Below, piece after piece: positions 23,735-34,914 of a DNA stretch of 64,000 bases. This DNA is from Branchipolynoe longqiensis. Taxonomy: Eukaryota; Annelida; Polychaeta; Phyllodocida; Polynoidae. Under the pieces are notes generated by a model. That model did not search any database, was not told the origin of the DNA, and saw nothing but the letters and a program-made list of their open reading frames with translations. Within the stretch, counting starts at the first letter, position 1, and each line of letters starts with the position of its first letter. The stretch lies in assembly GCA_030323885.1 (NCBI GenBank), contig CM059190.1, forward strand, positions 80,840,709 through 80,904,708. The letters run 5' to 3'. The position numbers and the translations under genes are program-made.

Positions 23735-23930
23735 CAGTGTTGTGGGGCTGATGAAAATGGGAAATATTGTGCCTAGAGCGGGACTCAAACCCAAATCCCT
23801 TTGCATTCTGGGCCAGTGTGCTAACCATTACACCACCTAGGCTCCTTGGAATCACCGCCGAACCCACGCCTACCTGTCTCTGTGGTTACTTGCCTGAGTG
23901 GTCAGAGGAGACTACTACGCTATCTAATTC
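23735..23930 (-). mobile_element. tRNA-derived SINE, type D, second copy
   Basis: On -, GGAGCCTAGGTGGTGTAATG, GTTAGCACACTGG and GGGTTTGAGTCCCGC form a clear tRNA-like A-box/B-box head. The rest matches the 23420 copy in the same orientation. Confidence 0.6.
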
Positions 23931-23993
23931 TTCCTAGACTCCATAGATTCCTCCTGCACCATTCATTGCACTCCCACCAAAGGGCCAATGAGC

Positions 23994-24313
23994 GTCGTGG
24001 CCGAGTAGATAGAGCGCAGGCTTCTCGCACGGAGGGTCGGGAGATCGATTCCCAGTCGAGTCGAAATATTCACTCAGAAAATGACACTTATTGCTTCCTA
24101 GCCTGGTACTCTGCATAAGTAGGATAGGGCAAGGACTGGTTAGCTCAGTATCAGGATAATGTGACTGAGTGGGATATTGGGTCGTGGTGCCAGCGGACTG
24201 ATTTCCAGGTGGGGCAGCACTATAACATCACCGTATGTGTGCACTGTCACAAGTCGGTACCCGTCCTAATATGACCTAATATATTTATTGCCAGAACATA
24301 AAACCACCAACAT
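23994..24313 (+). mobile_element. tRNA-derived SINE, type A
   Basis: Head TGGCCGAGTAGATAGAGCGC, B-box-like GATCGATTCCCAGTC, body TAGGATAGGGCAAGGACTGG and GACTGAGTGGGATATTGGGTC. The tail is diverged (ATGACCTAATATATTTATTG). Confidence 0.7.
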
Positions 24314-24315
24314 CA

Positions 24316-24378
24316 TCATCATGCTGTCGGTCGCGATGCGACAAAGACCACTTTCATTACTTGATAGTCACTCTCCAT
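24316..24378 (-). mobile_element. LINE-derived short element, 3' tail only
   Basis: (CAT)n followed by GCTGTCGGTCGCGATGCGAC and AAAGACCACTTTCATTACTTG. This is the last about 60 bp of the ATG-tail family, a strongly 5'-truncated insertion. Confidence 0.6.
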
Positions 24379-24456
24379 GGCAGTGGGTCGCCAACCAACC
24401 CACTAAACACTAGACTTACAATTAACACCCCCCCTTTTCCCCTCTATCTATTGCAG

Positions 24457-24636
24457 TACCTGTCGAGTGACTTTTACCAGACGGAGGGAATGTCGGGGAA
24501 GAGCAACACGTTCTGCTCGCCCTCCAGCCCGGGCATGTCAGCCGACAGGCACGACCTGCTCCTCGTGCCCGATCACGTGACCGGGCCCTCGGCCTCGCCC
24601 AGCTGCCTCTCGGTGCCCTCGTCGTGGTCTGTCCAG
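24457..24636 (+). CDS. Ankyrin-repeat protein gene, internal exon (60 codons)
   Basis: A pyrimidine-rich tract (CCCCTTTTCCCCTCTATCTA) and TTGCAG precede the exon, and a GTCAGT donor follows at 24637. The frame is phase 0 at both borders and encodes YLSSDFYQTE...SCLSVPSSWSVQ. The segment is Ser/Pro-rich with no recognised domain. The phase agrees with the next exon at 25715. Upstream exons were not found. Codon choice is strongly G/C-ending (CTG, TCG, CTC), like the next exon and unlike the surroundings, which supports real coding. Confidence 0.7.
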
Positions 24637-24984
24637 GTCAGTCCTGCCAGGAGGATTCAATTGAAAGGCTGAATGTTGTTGTTGTTGTGATGGGTGAATT
24701 TATGCTGCCCGTAAAGGTTAAGTCTAAATTATTTTAATATTTCTTTAATGAGTTTTTGTGTTTAATTTCTTTTTAAAATGTATTTTTTTGTTCCATATTT
24801 GTTGTAACTAAGATGTATTTTATTCATTGAATAATATCACTTGTCATCGCCAGAGCACTGGTTTTCCGGCCATACTGTGCCATTCCTTGATACATAAATG
24901 AAACAAACCGTTGTAATAGTAAATGCATGCAAATCCTGCAGGTTTGTTTTCATCTCTCCTGTGTACAGTCTGTGAATATGGAAT

Positions 24985-25714
24985 CAGTTAACATCGCCAA
25001 CAAATTAACTATCTAGCTGCTAGCTCACACATATTTCTGACAATGCAATTCCATTAGTGGATATCACCAACAAATTAGCAGCATGGCCATTAGTTCACAC
25101 ATATTTCAGAAGGTGCCCTTCTTCATCGGCTGTATTTGTCAGGTGTACATGGCGCTAGACAATCTGTAACTGATAGAGTTACTCAAAATCACCAACAAAT
25201 TGACTACATAGCTGCTAGCTCACACATACTCCTGACGGTGTCTAATCACCAACAAATTTACTGCATGACTGTTAGCAAACACATATTTCTGACAACGCAC
25301 TTCCGCGTCTGCTGGTATTTGTCACGTGGACAGGGTGCTAGATATTCTGTAAATTATATAGTTAGTCGACATCGCCAATAAATCAACGACATAGCTTCTA
25401 GCTCACATATATTTCTGACAATGTGCTTTTTTTCGCCTGTGGTATTTGTCATGTGGACAGGCTGCTAGATAATCTCTAAATTATATAGTCAGTCGACATC
25501 GCCAACAAATTAACTACATAGCTTCTAGCTCACACATATTTCTGACAGTGTGCTTTTTTTCGTCTGCTGATATTTGTCACGTGGACAGGGTGCTAGATAT
25601 TCTGTAAATTATATAGTTAGTCGACATCGCCAATAAATTAACTACATAGCTTCTAGCTCACATATATTTCTGACAATGTGCTTCGGTGTCTGCTGTCGTT
25701 TGTCATGTGCACAG
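24985..25714 (+). repeat. Intronic tandem array containing copies of the splice acceptor region
   Basis: Units of about 125 bp share CACCAACAAATTAACTACAT, CTAGCTCACACATATTTCTG and TTTGTCACGTGGACAGGGTGC. The CAG-containing block recurs near 25131, 25311, 25437, 25565 and, as TTTGTCATGTGCACAG, at the real exon boundary (25714). The array fills the 3' two-thirds of the intron 24637-25714. Confidence 0.75.
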
Positions 25715-28468
25715 GGCGCAGTGTCTCCCACCTTCAACTTGCAGTTCGACTTTGCGCGTCGCGCCAGCAGCACGGCGTCCTCCATCTTCGACCTGACGAT
25801 GGAGGCGGAGCAGCTGGAGCGAGCTATCCGCGACAACGACATCAACATCGTCAAGAAACTGCTCGTTCTCCACCTCAACAACGGCTGCGTCGGGGGCGCC
25901 GGCGGCGGGCACCACCCCGGGGGAGGTGGGGGGAGTATGCAGGGCAGCGGACTGGGAAGCAGCTTCGAGTCGGCATCACGGGGCGCGAGCCAGAATGAGG
26001 CTGTAAGCTACCAAGAGGGAGCTGGCGGCGGATGCGGTAGCGGCGGCGGTGGAGGACTCGAGGGCTTCCGGAGAAGCCCCACCTTCACCGAACATCAGCA
26101 ATATCAACAGCGCGGAGTAGGAGGAGGAGGAGGAGGAGGTGCTGATGCACATCACCGGAACTGTTCGCAGCTTGACCTCTTGAACCCAGGTAGTGGCGAC
26201 AGTCACAGCCACAGTGGCAGCATGCCACCCATATTCAAGAATGCGCTGCATGTGGCTATACAATACGGAAGCCTGGAGGTGCTCTTACTCCTCCTGCGCT
26301 ATGGGTTGGACCCCAACGAGGCAGGGATAACGCATGTGGCCAATGGACGCCGCTGCTCGAGCATCTCCGAGATTGTGCCGCACCCAAAGGATCGCAAGGA
26401 CGTCCGCTTCCTGTTCTGTAAGAACCGGACCGGAAGTCACCAGGATGGCTTGGATGGTGATAAGGAGAAGAGTACCGGAAGTGGATACGGTAGTAATAAT
26501 AATAATGCTAATGCTAATTCTAAGCCGCACCTCGCTGAGAGGCACTCCATCGGTAGTACTAACCAGCGTCTGGCGGTGACCGTTGCTAACATAGCCCTCG
26601 TGCCGCTGGGGTCGCTGGGGCGGCCGCAAGGGGCCGGTGGGGACGGGGGCGGTGTTGGGGGCACCGGCGGCGGGGAAGGTGTGGGCGACCCGGCCGGGGC
26701 AGCGGGTAGTGAAACTGAGACGGCGGCCTCTGCGGTTACCAGCACCACGGTGGCAGCATTAGGTGCTGAGTGGGCAAATACTACCACCTTTAGCAATGCC
26801 ACATGGATGGGTGGCCCCTTTGATGGCAGCACCACAATTTGCACCAGCACCACCAGCACCACCAGCACCACCAGCACCACCGCGACCACCATCGCACCCC
26901 ATAGCAGCAGCTTCAGCAGCGCCTATGCGGGCAGCGGTGTCAAACAGTGTCCTGGTCCCCCACTCCTTTCCTTTTCAGGGACGACGCCACCGCCGCAGTC
27001 TGCCGCCGATAGTCAGTGGCGCCACGGTGCGGCCACCTGCCAAACTAGTCGGCCCGTCCAGTATGGGGAGCTTCCGCTATACCAGCAAGAACCGCTGCAC
27101 CAGCAGGTGGCGCAGCAGCAGTCGCAACACCAACAGCTGCTGCAACAGCAGGTGGTCCCAGACAGAACCCTAGCAGCTCACCTGCAGGTGGGGGCACGCA
27201 ACAGTGGCGGGTCAGTCACCGCCATCACCGGTGTCATCAGTAGCAGCACCACCACCACCAACACCAGCAGCAGCAGTACCGCCCGTACCGGTACCGGTAC
27301 TGGAACCGGTACCAGCGGGCCACTAATACCAGTCGCAGTAGGACCGCGATACAGTAGGACAGTCACCGGCCCCAAAGGAGTGGTGGATCTAGATGTGGAT
27401 GTGGATATTGTGGATCTAGAGTCTTCGACTACGAATCACAACCAGCTGCTGCATGGTCATCAGCACCATCACCACCACAACCACCAACATCAACACCAAC
27501 ACCAACACCAGCAACAAAATCCGGCGGTCCAGGGTGGTGGGGGAACGCCGGTGGCCGGGGCGGGCGCCGGGGCCGCCGCCGCCGCCGTTGCCGTCGCCGC
27601 CGCACCGGCCAATACCGGCGGGTCGGCGCGGAGCACCGGCAGTGGCACCACCGACCATAGACCGCCGTCGGTGACGGTACCGCTAGCGGAGGCGCAGCAG
27701 AAACCATTCAGTTTCGCCGGGCACTACACGGCCGAAACGCTCCAGGCGCTGCCGCCGCTGTTCCTGGCGGTGGCGGAGAGGAGCGCGGCTACGGTCCGTC
27801 TCCTGCTGCGCTTCGACGCGTCTCCAAACGCGCGCGACGCCGAGGGCTGCACCCCGCTACACCTCGCCGCCGCCGCCGACTTCCAGAGCTGGGACTGCGC
27901 CCTAGCGCTCATCGAGTACGGTGCGCGGGTCCACGCGCCCGACGCGCGCGGCGTCGCACCCGCCCACCTGTCGCCGGACCTCGTCCGCGAGCAGGCGGCG
28001 CTGCTCAGCGAGACCCTCGCGGCGGCGGCGGCGCATGCCCGACGCGCCGCCGGCCTTCCCCCTGTCGCCGACGCACGTCACCCGGAGCACCTGATAGGGA
28101 TCGGGGCGCGCCTGTTGAAGCGTTGGAGTACGGAGGGACGTGGTGGCGATCACCATCACCACCATCATCATCGCCATAAGGGGAGCGGCGGTGGGGGTGG
28201 TGGGGCGCGGGGCGGTGGCAACACTACAAGCAGCAGCCATAGCCACGGCCACCAGAAGGGCCCAGACTCTGGCGGGAGGAGGGCGGCCAGGAATGACGCC
28301 AGCGCTGGGCTCCGGGAGTACGAGTCGCTGGAGCTGAGAGATCGCACCTCCTCGCTGAGCAGCTCGACTAGGTCCAAGTGGAGCTGGGCCTTCAAGTTCT
28401 CCACCTCCCCTTCAAACAGTCACACGGATGAGATAGACATGGAACCCAAGACGAGCGACTCGGATAAG
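25715..28468 (+). CDS. Ankyrin-repeat protein gene, large exon (918 codons)
   Basis: The exon follows GTGCACAG at 25714 and ends in AAG before a consensus GTAAGT donor (28469-28474). It is phase 0 at both ends. The first part (GAVSPTFNLQFDFARR...) leads into a helical segment EAEQLERAIRDNDINIVKKL (about 25801-25865). Ankyrin-like repeats follow: ALHVAIQYGSLEVLLLLLRY at 26245-26330, then PPLFLAVAERSAATVRLLLR and GCTPLHLAAAADF with ALALIEYGARVHAPDARG at 27748-27960. Between them lie about 460 residues of G-, ST-, Q- and H-rich runs coded by slippage-prone triplets. A basic/His/Gly-rich linker and SRSKWSWAFKF near the end follow. Ankyrin repeats bind partner proteins. I do not recognise the family, and no catalytic domain is visible in these exons. 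Confidence 0.8.
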
Positions 28469-28496
28469 GTAAGTGGATTTTACAGTGTACGGTTAA

Positions 28497-28886
28497 AAAG
28501 TTGCATAGTCTGATGATTGTTGAATGTCTACCATTTTCTGAAATAAATAGAATGAATATGCTAATTTCTGCCATCTTCTGAGATAAATATATTATGCTAA
28601 TCATTATCGTCTCCTTTAGTTTAGATCGATGTAATCTTTTATTATAAATAACGAACTGTTGGAGATATCTATCGTCAAAACGTGGCAAATTAATGTTGCC
28701 AAGCAAGCAGCAACTCTCCCATCATAGAGTTTAGTAGCAAAAGGTTCTATTACCAGTATATTGACTTATTATGACCTTCTATGCAGAAAAACATACTTAA
28801 TAAGTGCACATTATTTAAGTTGAATATGTAGAATTAACTTTAGATAAGTGTTTCAGTTTTGGACATTTTCATCGGAATATGCAACT
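28497..28886. mobile_element. TTAA-type MITE in intron, just after the donor
   Basis: The ends AAAGTTGCATAGTCTGATG and CATCGGAATATGCAACT are inverted repeats between TTAA at 28493-28496 and 28887-28890. It begins 28 bp after the exon end, so the apparent open frame past 28468 is intron plus MITE. Confidence 0.7.
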
Positions 28887-28991
28887 TTAATACACGAATG
28901 AATGACTCTCTCAGTTTGCAGCGTTCCACAGACTCAATTCCAGATTTACATGAATAGATATCCGCTCCTAGAATATTCCACGTGACCGGTG

Positions 28992-29330
28992 ACCAGACGG
29001 GATGGCTGAATGAGTTAGAGCGTCCGTCTCCCGTGCTGGTAGATCATGGGGTCGTGGGTTCGAGTCCCGGTCGAGTCAAACCAATGACTTTAAAATTGAT
29101 ACTTGTCGCTTCCTAGCCAGGCGCTCGGCATTATTCGGATAGGGCAAGGACTGGTGTGCTCAGTGTCAGGATAATGTGACTGAGTGGGATACCAGGTAAT
29201 GGTGCCGGTGGCCTGGTTTCCCAGTGGGACAGCACTATAAAGTTGCCATTAGTGCGCCCTGTCACAAGTCGGTACCCATCCTGATATGACCTTAGATGTT
29301 GCTAGGATGTAAAACAACAACAAACAAACA
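28992..29330 (+). mobile_element. tRNA-derived SINE, type-B head with type-A tail
   Basis: The head GGGATGGCTGAATGAGTTAGAG with GTGGGTTCGAGTCCCGGTCG is of type B. The 3' half (GACTGAGTGGGATACCAGG, CAGCACTATAAAGTTGCC, TTAGATGTTGCTAGGATGT) is of type A. Confidence 0.75.
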
Positions 29331-29340
29331 AATCCACGAG

Positions 29341-29660
29341 ACCGGACGCGGTAGCCGAATCTGTAGAGTGCAGGCCTCCCGTGCGAGACATCGGGAGTTC
29401 GATTCTCGGTCGAGTGAATCCAACGACTTACAAAATTGATACTTGGCACTACCTCGCCTGGCATTAGACCTTATTAGGATAGGGCAAGGATTGGTTAGCA
29501 CAATGTCAGGATAATGTGTCTGTGTGGGAAATCAGGTCATGGTACTGGCAGCCTGGTCTCCAAGTGGGGCAGCACTATAAAGTCACCATGAGTGCGCACT
29601 GTCAAAACTGGGTACCTGTCCTGATATGACCTTGCCAGGACGTAAACTTCAACCAAAAAG
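29341..29660 (+). mobile_element. tRNA-derived SINE, type A
   Basis: Head GGACGCGGTAGCCGAATCTG, B-box-like GGGAGTTCGATTCTCGG, body TAGGATAGGGCAAGGATTGG, and tail ending CCAGGACGTAAACTTCAACC. It lies ten bases after the preceding SINE, in tandem. Confidence 0.7.
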
Positions 29661-29962
29661 TACACAAACAAACTACTTATTCCACTTGGTAGTCCCCTCC
29701 CAAAGGCCGTTGACAGTGTTACAAATATAATACACCTTGGCCGGAGCTGCTCCCCTATCACCCTATATTTTAAGGCCCGAGGCTTAAGCCTGCTAAGCGC
29801 ATTGGAAAATTCGGCACTGGTGATACTGTCAGTTTAGAAACGAGAGAAGCGTGTCAGGATGTTTCTAGAACTGGTTCAATCTGGAATAAACCCTAGCTGA
29901 AATCTAGGTCCTATACTTGCAGTTGACACTCAGTAAAGTGAGTGTTGGCCCAATGCATTCAG

Positions 29963-30560
29963 GTGTTGGTTGGTTGGTTGTTGGAGTTTTACGTCCTGGC
30001 AACATATATGGCCATGTCAGGATGGGCACTGACTAGATAAAGGATTCACCCGGTACTTGCAGTACATGCGTGAATACCAACCATATATAAAACGGTCGAA
30101 AATGCGGGGAACTGAAATGAGAGCCTAATTTCAATCGACGAAGCAACAATTATTCTTTACATATGTCTTATTATTTCCCCGCTACCTTTGAGTTGACAAA
30201 TATAATAAAATATCTAGTTTAATAAGATTTAACAGGGAAATTGACGGTGTTCTAGTGCCGCCATCTTGTCTTTTTGCATTCTCGCCCATTTCACCAACTC
30301 TGTGCCTATATGGGTAGCCATTTGACACTGGAGAAATAGTTTCTAATTCCTGTTCCATACTAAAGCTATTTTCACCCGTATTTATAGTATGTTGTCCTTC
30401 AGCCGTGTACTACAAGTACCGGGTGAATGTTTTATCTAGGCACTGACTTGTGATAATGCACATTCATTGCAAATTTATAGTGCGGCTCCACTGGGGGTCC
30501 AGGCCGCCAGCACCATGAACTGCTAGCCCAGTCCTCGCCATATCCTAATAATGCCGAGTG
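29963..30560 (-). mobile_element. tRNA-derived SINE, type A, split by a MITE
   Basis: GTTGTTGGAGTTTTACGTCC and AACATATATGGCCATGTCAG at the left and CTGACTTGTGATAATGCACA, CCGCCAGCACCATGA, TATCCTAATAATGCCGAG at the right form one inverted type-A SINE, interrupted at 30034-30438. The tRNA-like head is missing. Confidence 0.7.
30034..30438. mobile_element. MITE with TAGATAAA ends, copy 3, inside a SINE
   Basis: The ends TAGATAAAGGATTCACCCGG and CCGGGTGAATGTTTTATCTA are inverted repeats. GGCACTGAC is duplicated at 30025-30033 and 30439-30447. The interrupted SINE gives the empty site (consensus GGTACCGACTTGTGAC). Confidence 0.8.
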
Positions 30561-30837
30561 ACAATTTATGCAGGTGGCACTCACTGATTTCCAGGTTTGC
30601 TGGACGTGAGTCTACGCCCATGTCTGTCCATGCCCCTGTCGATGGGGCAGGTGGGTTGGGGAGTGCTAATTAGGAGAATATACCAAACTGTCGGCTTTCA
30701 ATAAGAGACTGCTTTCAATAAGAGATGCCTAATAGGGGACTCATACGATTGTCAGGAAGCAGAAACCATGCCATTTAGACTTATAACCACTGCACCAGGA
30801 CACATCATTATACGTTTTCAGATACCCCACCAGACGT

Positions 30838-31145
30838 GATGGCCAAATGAGCTGAGCCTCCGTCTTCCGCTTTGGTAGATTGTGGGATTCGAACCCACTG
30901 GCGTGAACTATGGTCGAGTCAAACCAATGACTTAACAATTCACTCTTACCAGTTTCTAGCCAACCGCTGACTGGATCAGTGTCAGGATAATGTGACTGAG
31001 TGGGATATCATATCATTGTGCTGGTGTTCTGGTCTCCCAGTGAGGCACCATTATAAAGTTGCCATGATTGCGCACTCTCAGAATACTGGACGCGTCCTCA
31101 TATGACCTTCGATGTTGCCACGATGTAACACTCCAAAACCCAACC
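30838..31145 (+). mobile_element. tRNA-derived SINE, mixed type, diverged head
   Basis: GTGATGGCCAAATGAGCTGAG and GTGGGATTCGAACCCAC form the head. GTCAGGATAATGTGACTGAG and TTCGATGTTGCCACGATGTA form a type-A tail. The middle is shortened. Confidence 0.65.
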
Positions 31146-31349
31146 AACCAACCCAATTATTATCCACCACAAATTGATAGCTATATCGTTGTGTGTGACG
31201 GTCGGTATTTGCCATTCAGTGTGCCAGTAAACCGTGATTACTGGCACACTGCCTTGTTGTCACATAGGGCCGAACTGCATGATGGGAGTTACTCCGCAAA
31301 CCAGCCATTAATTGGGCACTCCCAAAGCTCGGCCAAGATCGAGTTGTAA

Positions 31350-31850
31350 AGGCTAGGGCCCGAATATGTGGTTGCGTAGGCAGACTATAGGGAAATCAAT
31401 ACAGACAAAGAGAAATGAAGAGTATCAAGTGTAAAGTAGAAGAGAGAGTCAAGCCCTCTGGTTTATTATTTATAGGGTTACATGGGTTCATTGTAGAGTA
31501 TCACCCCCACCCCTTTCACCCAATGGGAAACAACTATTCTTGGCCCTACCAATAGGGATCCAGCATTCCTGGTCCCCATTGCTACCAGTGGTCTGCCCAA
31601 CACCACCAAGCTGTATGGCCCCATGCCCACCACCAACCTTGACCCTGAGTGTGGTGATCCTACCCAGCAGAGGGGATAGGCCCTGATTGCGCTCACACCC
31701 AGACCTGCCACTCAGGCACCACCAGCCCATATATATATATACACACATGCACCTGGTCATGTACACCGATCAGTAATAGAACATTTGCATTCTCCCCTAT
31801 GCCGTAAATCAGAATATTGTACATAGTGTTCCAAAGAATAGGTTGGCCTG
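31350..31850. repeat. Dispersed repeat R1, copy 1
   Basis: TGTGTGGCAGGCTATATGAAA-type sequence here (TAGGCAGACTATAGGGAAAT, CAATACAGACAAAGAGAAAT, ATGCACCTGGTCATGTACA, CAGAATATTGTACATAG) matches 36033-36600 in the same order. No termini or coding capacity recognised. Confidence 0.5.
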
Positions 31851-31939
31851 TATAGTATTTGACATACTGTGCCTATAAATGGTTGACAATAATTGCATGT
31901 GCTGAGTGGCACCACCTTAGTCCAAATGGGCATATTCAC

Positions 31940-32800
31940 ATATACATATACATGCGCGTGCACACAGGGTATATGTCAACATGCTCGTACATTTACAGAT
32001 CCATTTATGTCTACAATCATGTACAAGTGCAAGTGGTATACGTCACCATACAGCCTACATATGTGTACATGTATAAGTAAGTACACATGGTATATGTCAA
32101 CATACAACCTACATATGTGTACATGTATAAGTAAGTACACATGGTGTATGTCAACATGTGTACTACTTGTACAAGTACACGGGGTGTACTAAATCTCAAC
32201 CTACACTGACATATGTGTACATGTATAACTAAGTACACGTGGTATATGTCAAAACTTGTACATGTACAAGTGCACCTGGTATAATAAATGTCAACCTACA
32301 CCTACATATGGGTACATTCATTAGTAAGTACAATTGGTATGTCAACATACAACCTACATATATGTACATGCATATATATAAGTACACATGGTATATGTCA
32401 ACATTTGTACATGTACAATTATATCTGGTATACTAAATGTCAACCTACACCTACATATGTGTACATATATTAGTAAATACAAGTGTTATGTCAACATACA
32501 TCCTACATATGTGTACATGTATAAGTAAGTGCACATGCTATATGTCACCATACATCCTACATATGTGTGCGTGTATAAGTAAGTATACATGGCATATATC
32601 AATAGGTGTACATGTACACGTATATGTGGTATACTAAATGTCAACTTACACCTATATATATGTACATGTATAAGTAGGTACACATGGTATATGCCAACAT
32701 ATGTACCTGTACAAGTACACATGGTATAATAAATGTCAACCTAAACATACATATGTTTAGTTGTACCAGTAAACGTGGTATTTGTTAACATACACATACA
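31940..32800. repeat. Minisatellite, ACATATGTGTACATGTATAA units
   Basis: Repeated CAACCTACATATGTGTACAT, GTATAAGTAAGTACACATGG and TATATGTCAACAT words in units of about 54-75 bp. Open frames in it (Y/T/C-rich on both strands) are spurious. Confidence 0.8.
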
Positions 32801-32822
32801 TGTATGCATAGGCACATGCATA

Positions 32823-33312
32823 CATGCGACAACAAAGACTGCTTTCATTACTTGACTGCTGCTCTCTATTCAGCCTGATTTTCCGCTGTCGAAGGAAGAT
32901 GAGCTCGAGCAGCGCGGTTCTTGGTAACCCAGGCGATGACCGAGCCGGTATGGTGTTTTGTGCGGTTGTTCATTTCATGAAAGCTGCCTGCAAAAGTGTT
33001 GACTTGAAGTGCTGCTGGGTTTTGCAAGTTACCAGCGGCACTCTCTCAGGGAGCAAATATAGGTTTCACACCGGCAAGAACATGTCAAGACAGACACAAA
33101 CTATTTGTCCCTGCAGTGGCTGGTCGGGAGATGTTGGCAGTTCCATACATGAACCGCCCTTAATGCTGCCACAGTGACATGGTTTTCTGTTTAGGGTTTG
33201 CTCCCTTAGCCTTCGGTTCTGTTAAGAACCTGTACCACAAGGCAGTGGTTTACAACTCTGCAGGGCAGGGGCGTTAAACTCCCTGAGCTATTGCTATACC
33301 TGAAATACCTGT
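32823..33312 (-). mobile_element. LINE-derived short element (ATG-tail family), copy
   Basis: Contains ACAAAGACTGCTTTCATTAC, AAGCTGCCTGCAAAAGTGTT, AACATGTCAAGACAG and GGGAGCAAACCCTAAACAG (inverted) as in the 63-kb copy. It has an unrelated insert of about 80 bp near 32875-32965 in place of the LINE-coding part. Confidence 0.55.
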
Positions 33313-33811
33313 ATACCCATGTCCCTACCCCTACCTAAGCATACATATACCAATACACACGCATATACATGTAACTAATTATATATGCACAGAAACGCAT
33401 CCATATCCTTCATGATTAATTTTGGCCAGCTGAACCTCTAATGTCTCTGAGAATATTACCTTTCTGTTAAGTGTTATCCGATTATTATCCCGGAATCCAA
33501 GCCAGGAACATTGGCGCCTGCTTTAATATTCAGGTAGTATTTAGCTAATAGGTATTCCCACCGACTTAATTCAATTTGCTTAACGCCCTTTCAGCCTACT
33601 TCCGATGAGCCCCTTATGTGCTCCATAGTGCGTCTATATTAACACGGCTTTGCCCAGAAACCTCAAATCCCCCTTCCTCACTCCTTCTTTAAATGCGACA
33701 TATTGTCCCATGCATTCTCATTGTAAAAGGGGTCGAAAGGTATTACGCATTACACCGCCCCAACAAACTTCTATGACGTCATGCATGCCAAGCTTCGTGC
33801 TGAGATGGTAA
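33313..33811. other. No feature recognised
   Basis: Unique-looking sequence with no coding or repeat signal that I can defend. Confidence 0.3.
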
Positions 33812-34130
33812 GTGGTGTTCTCCGTGGCGGAGTGGTTAAAGTCTCTGACTTTTTCTAGGTCAGACTCCTAATCTGGGAATGTTGGTGCTTCGATTCCCCG
33901 TGTTCCTACCTCTGCCAATTTGGATTTTCACTGCTGTGTATAACATACAGCATCATCAAAGGCCAGTTGCTCTCATACCATATTTATGTGGAGTAGGAAG
34001 TAACAACTCCCTTGGGTTGGTAAAAGTGTAGGCTTGTGCTTTCTATCAACAAACTGTCTAATGGTGAAAATAAATCTATTCAGACTTATCCATAATAGGT
34101 GACATTGTAACAGTTCCAATCAGTGCTATA
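33812..34130 (+). mobile_element. tRNA-derived SINE, type C
   Basis: Head GTTCTCCGTGGCGGAGTGGTT with B-box-like TGCTTCGATTCCCCGTG. The body is CCAATTTGGATTTTCACTGC, GTATAACATACAGCATCATC, AAAGGCCAGTTGCTCTCATA and CGACAAACTG-type sequence. Other copies are at 36765, 43833 and 50738 (inverted). Confidence 0.7.
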
Positions 34131-34164
34131 TACTCATTATATATATATGATATACAAGCATTAG

Positions 34165-34665
34165 CTCATCATTATGTCGGTCATGATGCGATAAAGACTG
34201 CTTTCATTACTTGACTGTCGCTCTCCATTTAGCTCTCTGATATGAGAGTGATGGCCATGAGTCGGTCTTAATGTCTCTCAGCTTCAGGTTTTTCTTGATG
34301 GTATCCGTGAACCGGAGAAGAGGGCACCCTCTCTTTCTGTAACCAGAAGACAGTTGAGAGTAGAGGATCTGCTTTGGTAGCCTGTCTGATAACATCCTCA
34401 TGAGGTGTCCAGTCCACTAGAGATTCTTTTTGATCAGAAAATCTTCCACAGAGGGCAGCCCCGTCCATTTGAGTATTTCCTTATTTGTCACTTTGTCCTT
34501 CTCATGATTGAACGCAGATGTCGCATCATGAAGGCATGCAGCTTTTTCACATGTCGGCTGTACATTGTCCAGGCCTCGGCTCCATATAGTAGGGTGGGTA
34601 GCATGATTGCACAGTAGATCTTGCCTTTGACCTCCATGGACACATGGTGGTTGTACCAGCATTAC
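34165..34665 (-). mobile_element. LINE 3' end of the ATG-tail family, frameshifted
   Basis: On -, 34662-34207 encodes, in two frames, ...TNKEILKWTGLPSVEDFLIKKNL and MRMLSDRLPKQILYSQLSSG...RAKWRATVK. This matches the single frame at 63425-63724. It ends CGCATCATGACCGACAT before an AT-rich tail. The 5' head of the short family is absent. Confidence 0.65.
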
Positions 34666-34914
34666 AAAAGTATAATTAATCGATAACTTTCAGTTCAGTT
34701 ATTATTATCCTAAGTTATCTATTGTTATTATTGTTGTCATCAGGAGTGATCAATTAATCGATGGATATGTAAAACACACTATGAGTGTTTCAGTGCTTGA
34801 TAGATGAACTGTCGCAATACAATAGGCAGTGTGTGTAATCAATACGCAGTCAACAACACATTACCTGCAGTGGTTTATTACATGGTGACAACCTAATCAA
34901 TATAACGCGCAGGC

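Noticed and set aside
25676..25714. ATG at 25676 as start of the ankyrin protein
   Set aside because: It lies in the tandem intronic array, just before an acceptor in phase with the upstream exon.
28469..28513. C-terminal residues VSGFYSVRLKSCIV of the ankyrin frame
   Set aside because: They follow a consensus GTAAGT donor and run into a TTAA-type MITE, so they are intron sequence.
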